Source of the DNA: Singulisphaera sp. GP187
GTDB taxonomy: Bacteria > Planctomycetota > Planctomycetia > Isosphaerales > Isosphaeraceae
Assembly (NCBI RefSeq): GCF_900129635.1
Contig: NZ_FSRB01000001.1
Location: 1,279,501-1,343,500 of the forward strand
Length of the DNA: 64,000 nt
Reading direction: 5' to 3'
This document shows positions 48,108 through 56,107 of the stretch, piece after piece (within the stretch, counting starts at the first letter, position 1; each line of letters opens with the position of its first letter). The notes beneath the pieces were generated by a model. That model made no database searches, was not told the origin of the DNA, and saw only the letters and a list, made by a program, of their open reading frames with translations. The position numbers and the translations under genes are program-made.

Positions 48108-49535
48108 TCACGGCAAATCGGATCGGGGAGAAATCCGTTCTTCCCGAGGGATGCGGTTCATCGTGTAGTGGCAGGTGCTGGGGTTCGCGTCGGGCAACGT
48201 GGTCCGGACTTCGTAGATTCGGTCGGCGAGGAGCGGTTCCTTGAGACTCAGCCGAACCGTTCGGCCATCGGGCCCGAGCGTGACCGAGGCGACGTGCAGC
48301 GACTCTTCGTCGACGGGCGGGGAGTGGTACGCTCCTTGGAAGACGTGGTGATAGCGTCTGACCAGGTAGCGGTTCGGGTCGATGGCTGCGGCGGCATTCG
48401 CCGGTGCGGTGAAGTAGGTGAGTGTGAACCCGTCGTGGGCGGCCTTCACCTCCTGGATTCCGAACGATCGCTGGCCGGAATCGGTGACCCGGAAGACGGC
48501 CCCTTGCTCGGGTTCACCTCCCCAGGCGGGTTCCCGCAAGCTGCCGACGTAGAGCTCGCCTTGAGGTGAGAAGGCTACGCAGATCGGCCCGAGCAGGTTC
48601 TCGAGGAAGGGATAACAGGCCCCCTGGGTCTGGCCGTCGACTTCCTCGAGGCTGGCGCGAAGGATGAACCGATTATTGTATTCGCAGAGGATGAGTTGTC
48701 CTTCGAGCGGGCCGAACTTGCCGCCGGTATCGGCGAATTCGAGTCCGTTGACCGAGCGTGCCCAGGGGTACGGAATCCGGACGGCGGGGGGGACGACGGG
48801 CCGTCCTGAGCCGGTGGGCGAGTCGGCCTGACTGGCGTAACCGTACCACCCGCCGGGCACGAGTTGATCGATCTCACAGGTGGTCTTCTGCTGACCTTGG
48901 TTGTCGGTAAAGAAGACCTTGCCATCGCGACCTCGGGTGGTCCAGCCCGTCGGGTAGCGAAGGCCGTCCGCCACGATCGTGACCTTGCCGTCCGGTTTCA
49001 CGTTGATCGCTTTGCCGCGGAGGTAATGACGACCCTTGAGCGGGCGTTCCCGGACGTCATCGGTGACCGGGCAGATGATCCAACCCCCGCCCGGCCATCG
49101 CGCGATCCCGGTCGTCCAGTCGTGGTGATCTTTGGTGACGTCCCAATCATCAGAGAGGGTCAGCCAGCGCTCCGCCCAGCCGTCGCGGTCGCGGTCCGAC
49201 AGGCGCAGGAAGGCGCTTCGGGTGGCGATCAGCAGGTCGTCGCCTTCCGCTTTCAAGCCGAGGGGCCAATGTGGCAGCGTTCCGGCCCAGCGGTCGTAGC
49301 GGTCGAGCAGTCCGTCGCCGTTGGAGTCGGTGGCAACCAGGACGTTGCCGTCCATCGACCCGACCACCAGCGATCCATCCGCGCGGACCGTCATGCAACT
49401 CGGCAAGACGTCGTTGGGGAGCGGGAGTTTTTTGGCGACGTAGCCGCCGGAGGTTGCCAAGGGCTCGGCGGCGGGCGCGGAGAGGACCGCGAGAACGATC
49501 GTCGAGGCAGCGATGGAAGCAGCGAAACGTATCAT
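48108..49535 (-). CDS. Secreted sorbosone-dehydrogenase-like beta-propeller protein
   Basis: A 475-residue protein with signal peptide (FAASIAASTIVLAVLSAPAAA-like start). A six-bladed propeller follows with blades opened by CMTVRADGSLVVGSMDGNVL, LPHWPLGLKAEGDDLLIATR, VADGLRYPTGWTTRGRDGKV and ICVAFSPQGELYVGSL. DSNGDGLLDRYD and DRDRDGWAERW are calcium-binding-like Asp loops. It resembles the glucose/sorbosone dehydrogenase domain of planctomycete PVC dehydrogenases but has no heme-binding domain attached. A short C-terminal domain (YEVRTTLPDANPSTCHYTMNRIP) looks like the end of this subfamily. Oxidation of a sugar-like substrate is inferred only. Confidence 0.82.
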   Translation of the reverse strand: MIRFAASIAASTIVLAVLSAPAAEPLATSGGYVAKKLPLPNDVLPSCMTVRADGSLVVGSMDGNVLVATDSNGDGLLDRYDRWAGTLPHWPLGLKAEGDDLLIATRSAFLRLSDRDRDGWAERWLTLSDDWDVTKDHHDWTTGIARWPGGGWIICPVTDDVRERPLKGRHYLRGKAINVKPDGKVTIVADGLRYPTGWTTRGRDGKVFFTDNQGQQKTTCEIDQLVPGGWYGYASQADSPTGSGRPVVPPAVRIPYPWARSVNGLEFADTGGKFGPLEGQLILCEYNNRFILRASLEEVDGQTQGACYPFLENLLGPICVAFSPQGELYVGSLREPAWGGEPEQGAVFRVTDSGQRSFGIQEVKAAHDGFTLTYFTAPANAAAAIDPNRYLVRRYHHVFQGAYHSPPVDEESLHVASVTLGPDGRTVRLSLKEPLLADRIYEVRTTLPDANPSTCHYTMNRIPREERISPRSDLP

Positions 49536-49805
49536 GAGAGTGAGGTCCCGTCCGGCCCTTGCGGGTGATCGTCTTTTCTATTTTGACAGAGGGGTCACTC
49601 GCCGGGCAAGCGGGCCGTGCGCGGGAACGGGGTGTCCTGTTCGGTTCGTTTGGACTCGGATCGAGGTCGAATGCGATGTTCACCGCGTCCCCCTTGACGG
49701 TATTCTGGAGCGGTCGTCGATCATTGCTTCGCTTCAGGAAGAGGTCCGAGCCCTTGTCGGCTCGAATCGACCTGGAACCTTTGCGCTGGACCCCGAGCCT
49801 GAGCT

Positions 49806-50162
49806 ATGTCCGAATCGTCCGTCGTCTCCGCACTGATGGCCGTGATCGCCGAGCGTAAGTCCCGCCCGCCCACCGACCGGTCGTATGTGGTCTCACTCCT
49901 TCAGGCCGGGGACCCCAAGATCCTCGGGAAGATCGCCGAGGAGGCCGCGGAAGTGGTGGCAGCCGCCGGCGAACCTGGCGACGAAGGCCGCGACCACCTG
50001 GTCCGCGAGGCGGCCGACCTGATTTTCCATGCCTTGGTGTTGCTCGGCAGCCACGACGTCTCGTGGCCGGCCGTTGAGGCCGAACTCGGCCGTCGGTTCG
50101 GCATCAGCGGGATCGTCGAGAAAGAGTCCCGACCCAGCCGGAGCGAAGGACGCGAAGGCTGA
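49806..50162 (+). CDS. hisE: Phosphoribosyl-ATP pyrophosphatase
   Basis: A 118-residue HisE: it hydrolyses phosphoribosyl-ATP to phosphoribosyl-AMP, the second step of histidine synthesis. The MazG-like all-alpha fold shows its metal-binding acidic motif KIAEEAAEVVAAA and REAADLIFHALVLL, plus the family start (IAERKSRPPTDRSYVVSLLQAG). The length is normal, with ~15 extra charged residues at the C-terminus. No other his gene is adjacent; mnmA follows 107 bp downstream and may share the transcript. Confidence 0.95.
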   Translation: MSESSVVSALMAVIAERKSRPPTDRSYVVSLLQAGDPKILGKIAEEAAEVVAAAGEPGDEGRDHLVREAADLIFHALVLLGSHDVSWPAVEAELGRRFGISGIVEKESRPSRSEGREG

Positions 50163-50269
50163 TTGACTCCTTCGATCGCGGCACGAACCATTGTCGCTGA
50201 CTCCTGCTCTGGTTTACGATGAGGAGCAGGTTTCCTTTTTGGTGAAGATTCCTGGGAGTCTGGGTTTGC

Positions 50270-51367
50270 ATGGCTAGCCGCGTTGTTCTGGCGATGAGCG
50301 GAGGAGTGGATAGCTCGGTGGCCGCGCACCTGCTCAAGGAGCAGGGGCATGAGGTCATCGGTCTCTTCATGCGCACCGGCGCCCATGCCGAGGACGCCGA
50401 ACGCCGATCGAAGACCTGCTGTAGCGCGACGGATGCCGTCGACGCTCGGAACGTGGCCGACCGGCTCGACATTCCGTTCTATTCGCTCGATTTCGAGCCC
50501 GACTTCAAGCGGATCATGGATCAGTTCGCGGACGAGTATGTCGCCGGACGGACCCCAAACCCGTGCGTGATGTGCAATATCTGGCTCAAGTTCGGCAAGC
50601 TCTGGTCGTACGGCAAGCAGGTCGGCGCCGATTTTGTGGCCACGGGGCACTATGCACGGATCAAGTCCGCGCCTGACGGCTCGTTGCGGGTGGCGCGCGG
50701 GGTTGATGGGACGAAGGACCAGTCCTACGTCCTCTTCGGTCTGCGGCGGGAACTTCTCGCGAACGTCTTGCTGCCGATCGGGGAGTATCCCAAGTCGGAG
50801 GTTCGTTCGATCGCGCGCGATTTGGGCCTGCCGGTTCACGACAAGCCGGACAGCCAGGAAATCTGCTTCGTCCCGCAGGACGACTATCTCGAGTTCGTCC
50901 GCGCCCGTCGCCCGGGTCTCGATACGGCGGGCGCCATCGTGGATGAAGCGGGGAACGAGCTCGCCCGCCATTCCGGCATCGAGGCGTTTACGATCGGCCA
51001 GAGACGAGGCCTTGGGGTGGCCGTCGGATCGCCACGATATGTCGTGCAGATCGAGCCGACATCGAAGACCGTGACGGTGGGGCGTCGCGAGTCGCTCGAG
51101 AAGCAGGGGCTGATCGCGACCCGGTTCAACTGGCAGGGCGAAGTCCCGCAAGCCCCCGCGCCCTGCCTTGCCCAGATCCGGGCCCATCATACGGCCGTCC
51201 CCGCCACGGTCGAGTTGCTTCCCGGCGATCGCGCCCGGGTGGTGTTCGAGACGCCGCAACTGGCCATCACACCGGGGCAGGTGGTGACGGTCTACCAGGA
51301 CGAACTGGTGCTGGGTGGCGGCTGGATCGATCAGAGTTTCGACCTCCCTTCCGAAGAAGAATCCTGA
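50270..51367 (+). CDS. mnmA: tRNA-specific 2-thiouridylase
   Basis: A 365-residue MnmA that inserts sulfur at U34 of tRNA-Lys, -Glu and -Gln. PP-loop SGGVDSSVAAHLL at ~9-21; catalytic cysteines in TPNPCVMCNIWLKF and SQEICFVPQDDY; GADFVATGHYARI and TKDQSYVLFGL complete the nucleotide site. The C-terminal beta-barrel domain is present (GQRRGLGVAVGSPRYVV, and AQIRAHHTAVPATVELLPGDRARVVF in sequence). Full length; no odd features. Confidence 0.97.
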   Translation: MASRVVLAMSGGVDSSVAAHLLKEQGHEVIGLFMRTGAHAEDAERRSKTCCSATDAVDARNVADRLDIPFYSLDFEPDFKRIMDQFADEYVAGRTPNPCVMCNIWLKFGKLWSYGKQVGADFVATGHYARIKSAPDGSLRVARGVDGTKDQSYVLFGLRRELLANVLLPIGEYPKSEVRSIARDLGLPVHDKPDSQEICFVPQDDYLEFVRARRPGLDTAGAIVDEAGNELARHSGIEAFTIGQRRGLGVAVGSPRYVVQIEPTSKTVTVGRRESLEKQGLIATRFNWQGEVPQAPAPCLAQIRAHHTAVPATVELLPGDRARVVFETPQLAITPGQVVTVYQDELVLGGGWIDQSFDLPSEEES

Positions 51368-51438
51368 CGGGATGGATCGCGTTCCCGCGGCTTGACACGT
51401 TCCTCTTCGTTTCGAACGATCGCTAGGAGTCTGCGCTA

Positions 51439-51747
51439 ATGGTCACCGTGGGCATGTACTACGACGTCATCCCTGAGAAGACGACGCTCTTTACCGCCAA
51501 GTTTCAAGAAGTCATCGAGCTCATGAAGACGATTGAAGGGCATAAGTCGAGTTTCCTCTATCAGCGCGTCGATGATCCCCATTCCTTCGCGGTTCTCAGC
51601 GAGTGGAGCGATCAGCAAGCGTTTCTCGACTTCATTCGCTCCGACACGTTTCGCCAGGTCACGACCTGGGGCCGTGAGCAAATCCTCCGGTCGATGCCCA
51701 AGCACAAGATTTATCCGCGGTCGGAAGATCTCGGCCGTCCCTCCTGA
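51439..51747 (+). CDS. ABM-fold (antibiotic biosynthesis monooxygenase-like) protein
   Basis: A 102-residue protein with the ferredoxin-like ABM pattern: VTVGMYYDVIPEKTTLF, FQEVIELMKTIEGHKSSFLYQRVDD, FAVLSEWSDQQAFLDFIRSD. These small dimeric proteins are heme-degrading or quinol monooxygenases, or are only structural relatives of them. No catalytic set can be confirmed. It sits alone between mnmA and the glycosyltransferase gene. Confidence 0.8.
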   Translation: MVTVGMYYDVIPEKTTLFTAKFQEVIELMKTIEGHKSSFLYQRVDDPHSFAVLSEWSDQQAFLDFIRSDTFRQVTTWGREQILRSMPKHKIYPRSEDLGRPS

Positions 51748-51948
51748 ACTCGGATTGCCTTCGATACCGGGATACACTACGATTTTCTCGACTCCCTCGC
51801 CCGGAGGGAGCGTCCGCGCATGATGCGTCGACGGCTCCCCTCGGTCTGATCTGCACCTCGGTGCGTTGCATCCCCCGGCGATCTCCAGCCTGGCCCTGAC
51901 CCGCCAAACGCCGGTATGTTTGAATCACAAACGGAGTTTTGAGATTCT

Positions 51949-53172
51949 ATGGCGAGCGTCAGCCTGATCCTGCCTCTGGCCCCCGGCTCTTTGCTGTCCG
52001 CCGAAGTGATCGAGAAATTCCGCGTGTGTCTCGAGGATGCGGGACACACGGTGGAGGTTCTCGGCATTGCCGACCCGAGCTCTCCCTATCTCCCGCTTGT
52101 GGCCGGCTCCTGGTGGCGCTCGTTCGTCGCACCTGAGCCTGGGTTGGCTTCCGCCTCGGTTGCCGGACTCCGCCGTGCCAAGGGGGACGTCCTCGTGGTG
52201 CTCGACCACGACCGGGGCTACTCGCTCGAAGAGCTGGCGGGCATGATCGAGCCGATCGAGCGTCGTGACGCCGACCTGGTCGTCGCGAGCCGAAATGCAT
52301 CGCGTGGAGCGGAGGTCCGGCCCGGTCGAGTCGCCGCTTGGGCCGGTCTGGCGGCGCGGCGGGTCATCGGGTCGACCGACCCGTTCTCGGGACTGGTGGC
52401 ACTGACGCGCGAACTGGCTCGATCCGCCAATTTGGAACCGCTAGGATCCCACTTCACGCTGGAATTGCTCGCGCGGGCGGGGGGCCAGCGCCAGGACCTG
52501 GCGGTGGCCCGAGGCCAAGGGCGGAGGGCGACGAGCCGGCGGGTTCAACTCGACGATCTCCGACACCTCAAACGCCTGGGTGATCATAAGTTCGGGAATA
52601 TTTCTCGACTGATCCAATTTTGCGTGGTGGGCGCGTCGGGCATGGTCGTCGACCTGTCCTGTTACGCCTTATTCCAGTGGCTCCTCTCTCGAACGGGCCT
52701 GGCGGCCATGACCGCGCCGGTGGTCGGGGGATCGCTGGCCCTGGCGGTGGCCGGAGCCGGTTCGATCGCGTTGGCTCTGATCTGGAATTTTTCGCTCAAC
52801 CGCCGGCTGACGTTCAGCTACGCCCGGCGTGGCTCGCTCCTTCATCAGTTCGTGGGCTATGTCCTGAGCAATGCTCTCGGCGTTGCCTTGAGCTTCTCGC
52901 TCCGACTGATCCTGCCGAGGCAGTTCACCTTTTTCAACCGCCACCGGCTCGCGGCGGCCCTGGTGGGAATCGTGGCGGCCACCGGGATCAGCTTTACGAT
53001 GGCACGCTGGTTCGTCTTCGGCCGGCGTCCTGCGGGTTCCGCTGAGCCGCAACTCGAGGACGGCGAGAGCCTTGACGAGGTGGCGCTCGTCGTCGTCGCC
53101 GTCGACGGGGTGGGCAGCGAACTGTCTCAACATGCCGGGCCGGCGCACGTCTCGTCGTTCGATCCGTCCTAA
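51949..53172 (+). CDS. Glycosyltransferase family 2-like and GtrA fusion protein
   Basis: A 407-residue two-part protein. Residues ~1-205 look like a GT2/dolichol-phosphate-mannose-synthase domain: ASVAGLRRAKGDVLVVLDHDRGYSLEELAGMI (DHD in the D-x-D place), DADLVVASRN and TDPFSGLVALTREL. The usual nucleotide-binding start (P-x-Y-N-E) is missing; PLAPGSLL stands in its place. Residues ~215-365 are a GtrA domain with four TM helices (LIQFCVVGASGMVVDLSCYALFQWLL, ALIWNFSLNRRLTFS, FVGYVLSNALGVALSFSL, and a last helix before RWFVF). GtrA moves polyprenyl-phosphate sugars across the membrane. The C-terminus has ~40 acidic residues. Its stop abuts the convergent gene with no gap. Confidence 0.88.
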   Translation: MASVSLILPLAPGSLLSAEVIEKFRVCLEDAGHTVEVLGIADPSSPYLPLVAGSWWRSFVAPEPGLASASVAGLRRAKGDVLVVLDHDRGYSLEELAGMIEPIERRDADLVVASRNASRGAEVRPGRVAAWAGLAARRVIGSTDPFSGLVALTRELARSANLEPLGSHFTLELLARAGGQRQDLAVARGQGRRATSRRVQLDDLRHLKRLGDHKFGNISRLIQFCVVGASGMVVDLSCYALFQWLLSRTGLAAMTAPVVGGSLALAVAGAGSIALALIWNFSLNRRLTFSYARRGSLLHQFVGYVLSNALGVALSFSLRLILPRQFTFFNRHRLAAALVGIVAATGISFTMARWFVFGRRPAGSAEPQLEDGESLDEVALVVVAVDGVGSELSQHAGPAHVSSFDPS

Positions 53173-53898
53173 TTAATCCCGGTCGGGAACGGGAGCCTCG
53201 GAGAGTGGCGAGTCGAACTGAGGGGCCGGTCCCGGTTCGAAACTCGTCGTTCTAGAAACGGGTTTCCTGAGGTGTTGCCACGCGAGGACGGCGATGACGA
53301 CCGCCGCGCCGGCGATCCCGAGAATCCAGTCGTTGACGGCGTTGCCGGATCGCAGGACGGGTGGCCGCGCCGTTCGGGGAGGCGAAGCCGGGGGCCGTGG
53401 GCCGACGATCAACGGGGCCAGCCGTTCCACATCGGCCCCTTGGTAGCGAATCCGTTTCAGGAATGTCCCGACGAACCGGACGTTCTCTCGAACCGTCGGG
53501 GATTCGGCCTTGGGGTTCGGCGCGGGGTAGACCCAGCAGAAGGGATCCCCCGAGGCCGTGACGGCCCACGCTTCCACCAGCGGGGGAAACGTGCCGAACG
53601 CTCCCTGGCGGAATCGACGGACGATCCGCCCCTCGACCTGGACGCGAGCCCCTTCATATCTTGCGGGATGGTCCCAGAGTTCCCGGAAGCGGATCAATGC
53701 CGGAGCGGGTTCCGCGTCGCGGGCGATGAGGGCGCGGCGATAGGCCGCAAGATCGGCCACCGCGAGCGGCGCATCGTCGGCCCGAGCCCAGGGAATTACG
53801 GAACCGAGCAAGAGCCCGGTTACGAGCCGTGCTTGACGTGGCGTCCCGAACCATCGTCGACGTTGCGGGTCGGGGCGACGAGCGATCGGACGCGTCAT
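53173..53898 (-). CDS. Fourth subunit X of the ExbB-ExbD-ExbD set (operon 2)
   Basis: A 241-residue protein whose ATG overlaps the upstream ExbD stop by 4 bp. Signal/TM near residues 24-40 (LVTGLLLGSVIPWARA), a beta-rich domain, a C-terminal TM (WILGIAGAAVVIAVLAW) and a 45-residue Pro/Ser-rich tail. The domain shares three blocks with 46140-47024: LWDHPARYEGARVQVEGRIVR, LVEAWAVTASGDPFCWVYP and NVRFVGTFLKRIRYQG. DLAAYRRAL before them also matches DMAAYKKLL. Overall identity is low, so this is an old paralogue kept in the same operon position. Function unknown. Confidence 0.85.
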   Translation of the reverse strand: MTRPIARRPDPQRRRWFGTPRQARLVTGLLLGSVIPWARADDAPLAVADLAAYRRALIARDAEPAPALIRFRELWDHPARYEGARVQVEGRIVRRFRQGAFGTFPPLVEAWAVTASGDPFCWVYPAPNPKAESPTVRENVRFVGTFLKRIRYQGADVERLAPLIVGPRPPASPPRTARPPVLRSGNAVNDWILGIAGAAVVIAVLAWQHLRKPVSRTTSFEPGPAPQFDSPLSEAPVPDRD

Positions 53899-54443
53899 GG
53901 AATGCCCCGAGGCGTTGAGGACGCGGGGGAGGGCTGGATCGCGGGATCGGTGAGCCGAACCGTGGCCACTCCGGCGGCGCCGCAGACTGCGATGATCCGA
54001 GCGGCCTCTTCATATCGCAGCGCATCGTCAGCGACGAGCCGGACTCGCAGCGGCCGGTTCTCCATGAGCTGGACGTAGCGACCGAGGCGTTCACCGAGAG
54101 TGGTCAGGTCGGGCAGGACTGATTCCCCGAGTCGAAGTGACTTCAAGTCTCCCAGGTCGTCGGTTTCCGCGCGGATCCAGAGGTCGTTCTCGAGGTCGGT
54201 GTCGACCCGCCGCGAGGCGGGGGCTTGCCCTCTTCCCTTCGACTCGCTGGGGAGTGCCAGGGGGGAGGCGGGGAGGTCGAGATCGAGGTGGGTCTCCGCC
54301 GAGGGGACCTGGAAGGTGAGCACGAAGAAGGCAAGGAGCTGGAACGCCATGTCGAGCATCGGCGTGACCGGGAAGGCCACTTCCTCGGGGGGTTGCGGGC
54401 GACGCGATTTCGAGCGGTTCCTCCCGGTTGCGGTCGCGCTCAT
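53895..54443 (-). CDS. ExbD/TolR-type subunit, type 2 (operon 2)
   Basis: A 182-residue ExbD. The basic N-terminus (RNRSKSRRPQPPEEVAFP) leads to the TM helix VTPMLDMAFQLLAFFVLTFQ with the conserved Asp. The periplasmic domain has a Ser/Gly/Lys linker and ends in an ExbD-like RVRLVADDALRYEEAARII. It overlaps type 1 by 4 bp at its start and gene X by 4 bp at its end, so the three are translationally coupled. The counterpart in operon 1 is 45557-46066. Confidence 0.93.
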   Translation of the reverse strand: MSATATGRNRSKSRRPQPPEEVAFPVTPMLDMAFQLLAFFVLTFQVPSAETHLDLDLPASPLALPSESKGRGQAPASRRVDTDLENDLWIRAETDDLGDLKSLRLGESVLPDLTTLGERLGRYVQLMENRPLRVRLVADDALRYEEAARIIAVCGAAGVATVRLTDPAIQPSPASSTPRGIP

Positions 54444-54910
54444 CGTTCCTTGCTCCGGAGGACGACCAGGCTAAAATGGGCGAATCCGCGTTCCTGGGCC
54501 TCGGCCAAGGTCCGCCGCACCATGCCGTAGCTTGCGTCTTTGTCGGCCCTGATCACGACGTTGGTGGCCAGGTCTTGGGCGGGGCCCCCCAGCGTCTCTT
54601 GACCCTCGATCCGTCGTTTGGCCTGGTCGGCCCACCAGTGTTGGCTGGCGTTTCCCGCCAACGGTTCGCCTTCAACCAACAGTTGGCCGTTCCGGTCGAG
54701 CCCGACCACGAGTCGATCGATGCCGAGATCCGCACCCGGCAGCGCCGCGGGGGCGACCGGTAGTCGGATCAACTTGGTCGTGCCTTCGAGCTTGGTGCCG
54801 AAGTGAATCAGCATCATGAAGAAGGTGATGAGCTGGAGGACCACGTCGAGCAGCGGGGTCAGGTTCAAATTGAACATGTCCCCGCCTCGGTGCCGGATCT
54901 TGTACGACAT
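54440..54910 (-). CDS. ExbD/TolR-type subunit, type 1 (operon 2)
   Basis: A 156-residue ExbD. A short basic start (SYKIRHRGGDMFNL) is followed by the TM helix NLTPLLDVVLQLITFFMMLI with the conserved Asp, then the periplasmic domain (RLVVGLDRNGQLLVEGEPL, VVIRADKDASYGMVRRTLAEAQERGFAHFSLVVL in sequence). The counterpart in operon 1 is 45047-45508. It follows the ExbB gene by 36 bp. Confidence 0.95.
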   Translation of the reverse strand: MSYKIRHRGGDMFNLNLTPLLDVVLQLITFFMMLIHFGTKLEGTTKLIRLPVAPAALPGADLGIDRLVVGLDRNGQLLVEGEPLAGNASQHWWADQAKRRIEGQETLGGPAQDLATNVVIRADKDASYGMVRRTLAEAQERGFAHFSLVVLRSKER

Positions 54911-54946
54911 GGAGGCCTCCTTGGGCGCTCGAGCTCGACGGGCGAC

Positions 54947-55768
54947 TTACTTGTCCGCAACAGGGAGGGCCGAGCGGGTGACGGGCATGACCGCGGTGGC
55001 CAACGGGTGCGGCGCCCGGATGCCTGGCGAGAATTGTTCGAGCAACGAGTCGGCCGCCATCGCCACCTCAAGCGAGAGTCGAGCGATCCGGTTCCGAAAG
55101 ATCGCGTAAAAGTAGATCGCCGGAATCGAGAGGGCAATCCCTTCGAGGGTCGCGAACAGGGCGGTCGAGATTCCGGCGGCCAAAGCGCTGGCCTGCGGAG
55201 ACGACCCGGCCGTGGCGATGACCTGGAAGCTGATGATCATGCCGTAAACCGTACCGACCAGGCCGATCATCGGCCCGAGTGTGCCGACGGTCGCCAGGTA
55301 GGTGGTGCGATGCTCCATCTCCATCGTGACGTCGTCGTTGGCCATTTCCATGGCCTTTTGCGCGGGGGCGAGGCCCGCGGGAAGCTTGCGAACCCCGGCG
55401 GCGAGCACTCGAGCCAGGAACGAGGCATCGACCGCGAGCCTCTGATAGGCCTCGGTGTACTGCTTCTGGGCGAGCAGGTCGCCGACCTCGCGGATCAGGC
55501 GGTCGGGCAAGGCGACGGGTCGACGATACTGTTTCGCCATCCAGGCGATCAGGGCGATCATATAAAACGACATGACCATGATCACGAGGCCGATCGGCCC
55601 CGAGGCCCGGACCATCCAGGAGAGGAAGGATTCGCTGCCGTCGGCCGGTTGTGCCACGGCTCCATCAACCGCCCCGGCCTCTTGAGCCCAGGCGATCAGG
55701 GGGGACGTGAAAACCAGTAGACAAGCAAGAACGAGGGCGGTGACCCAGCGACGGCAGGGCGTTGACAT
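54947..55768 (-). CDS. ExbB/TolQ/MotA-type proton-channel subunit (operon 2)
   Basis: Start at ATG 55768 (GGGGAGA upstream) so the protein opens with a signal-like helix (WVTALVLACLLVFTSPLIAWA); the longer frame has no protein-like N-terminus. 273 residues: a short periplasmic stretch, TM1 (GPIGLVIMVMSFYMIALIAWM), a cytoplasmic domain, and the paired helices YLATVGTLGPMIGLVGTVYGM and STALFATLEGIALSIPAIYFY with the pore Thr residues. Clear paralogue of 44161-45018, with a shorter Ala-rich linker. It heads the second four-gene operon. Confidence 0.95.
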   Translation of the reverse strand: MSTPCRRWVTALVLACLLVFTSPLIAWAQEAGAVDGAVAQPADGSESFLSWMVRASGPIGLVIMVMSFYMIALIAWMAKQYRRPVALPDRLIREVGDLLAQKQYTEAYQRLAVDASFLARVLAAGVRKLPAGLAPAQKAMEMANDDVTMEMEHRTTYLATVGTLGPMIGLVGTVYGMIISFQVIATAGSSPQASALAAGISTALFATLEGIALSIPAIYFYAIFRNRIARLSLEVAMAADSLLEQFSPGIRAPHPLATAVMPVTRSALPVADK

Positions 55769-56107
55769 AGAACGCGGATCTCCCCGCCCGTCTCGCACCG
55801 GCCTTCCCTTGGCACTCGAGCCTCGGCCGGAATCATCCAGGCTTGACCCAAGCTTAGCCGATCGAGCGAGATCGGACAACTCCGCGACTCGTAGAGCTCG
55901 GCCCATTTCGGACCGGCGACCCTTCGCATACGAGTCCACAAGGGAGGCCCGCATCCGCGGGATCACCCTGGCCAGTCCGGCCGTTGGGCATGAACGCGGC
56001 GGTGGTCGCCGGTACGGTTCCCCACCCTTGCGACGGGGAAGTGGCCCTGATCTAATCCGGGACAGCTCTCCACCCTCATTCTCACCCCGCCCTCATCGAG
56101 AACCCCG
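55769..56107. promoter_or_regulatory. Divergent region between ExbB operon 2 and the esterase gene
   Basis: A 339-bp gap between divergent starts that should contain both promoters. No gene or clear hexamers seen. Confidence 0.35.

Noticed and set aside
53221..53250. GGTTCGAAACT-like T-arm sequence suggesting a tRNA
   Set aside because: It lies inside the coding sequence of gene X; no acceptor stem or anticodon arm can be drawn around it.
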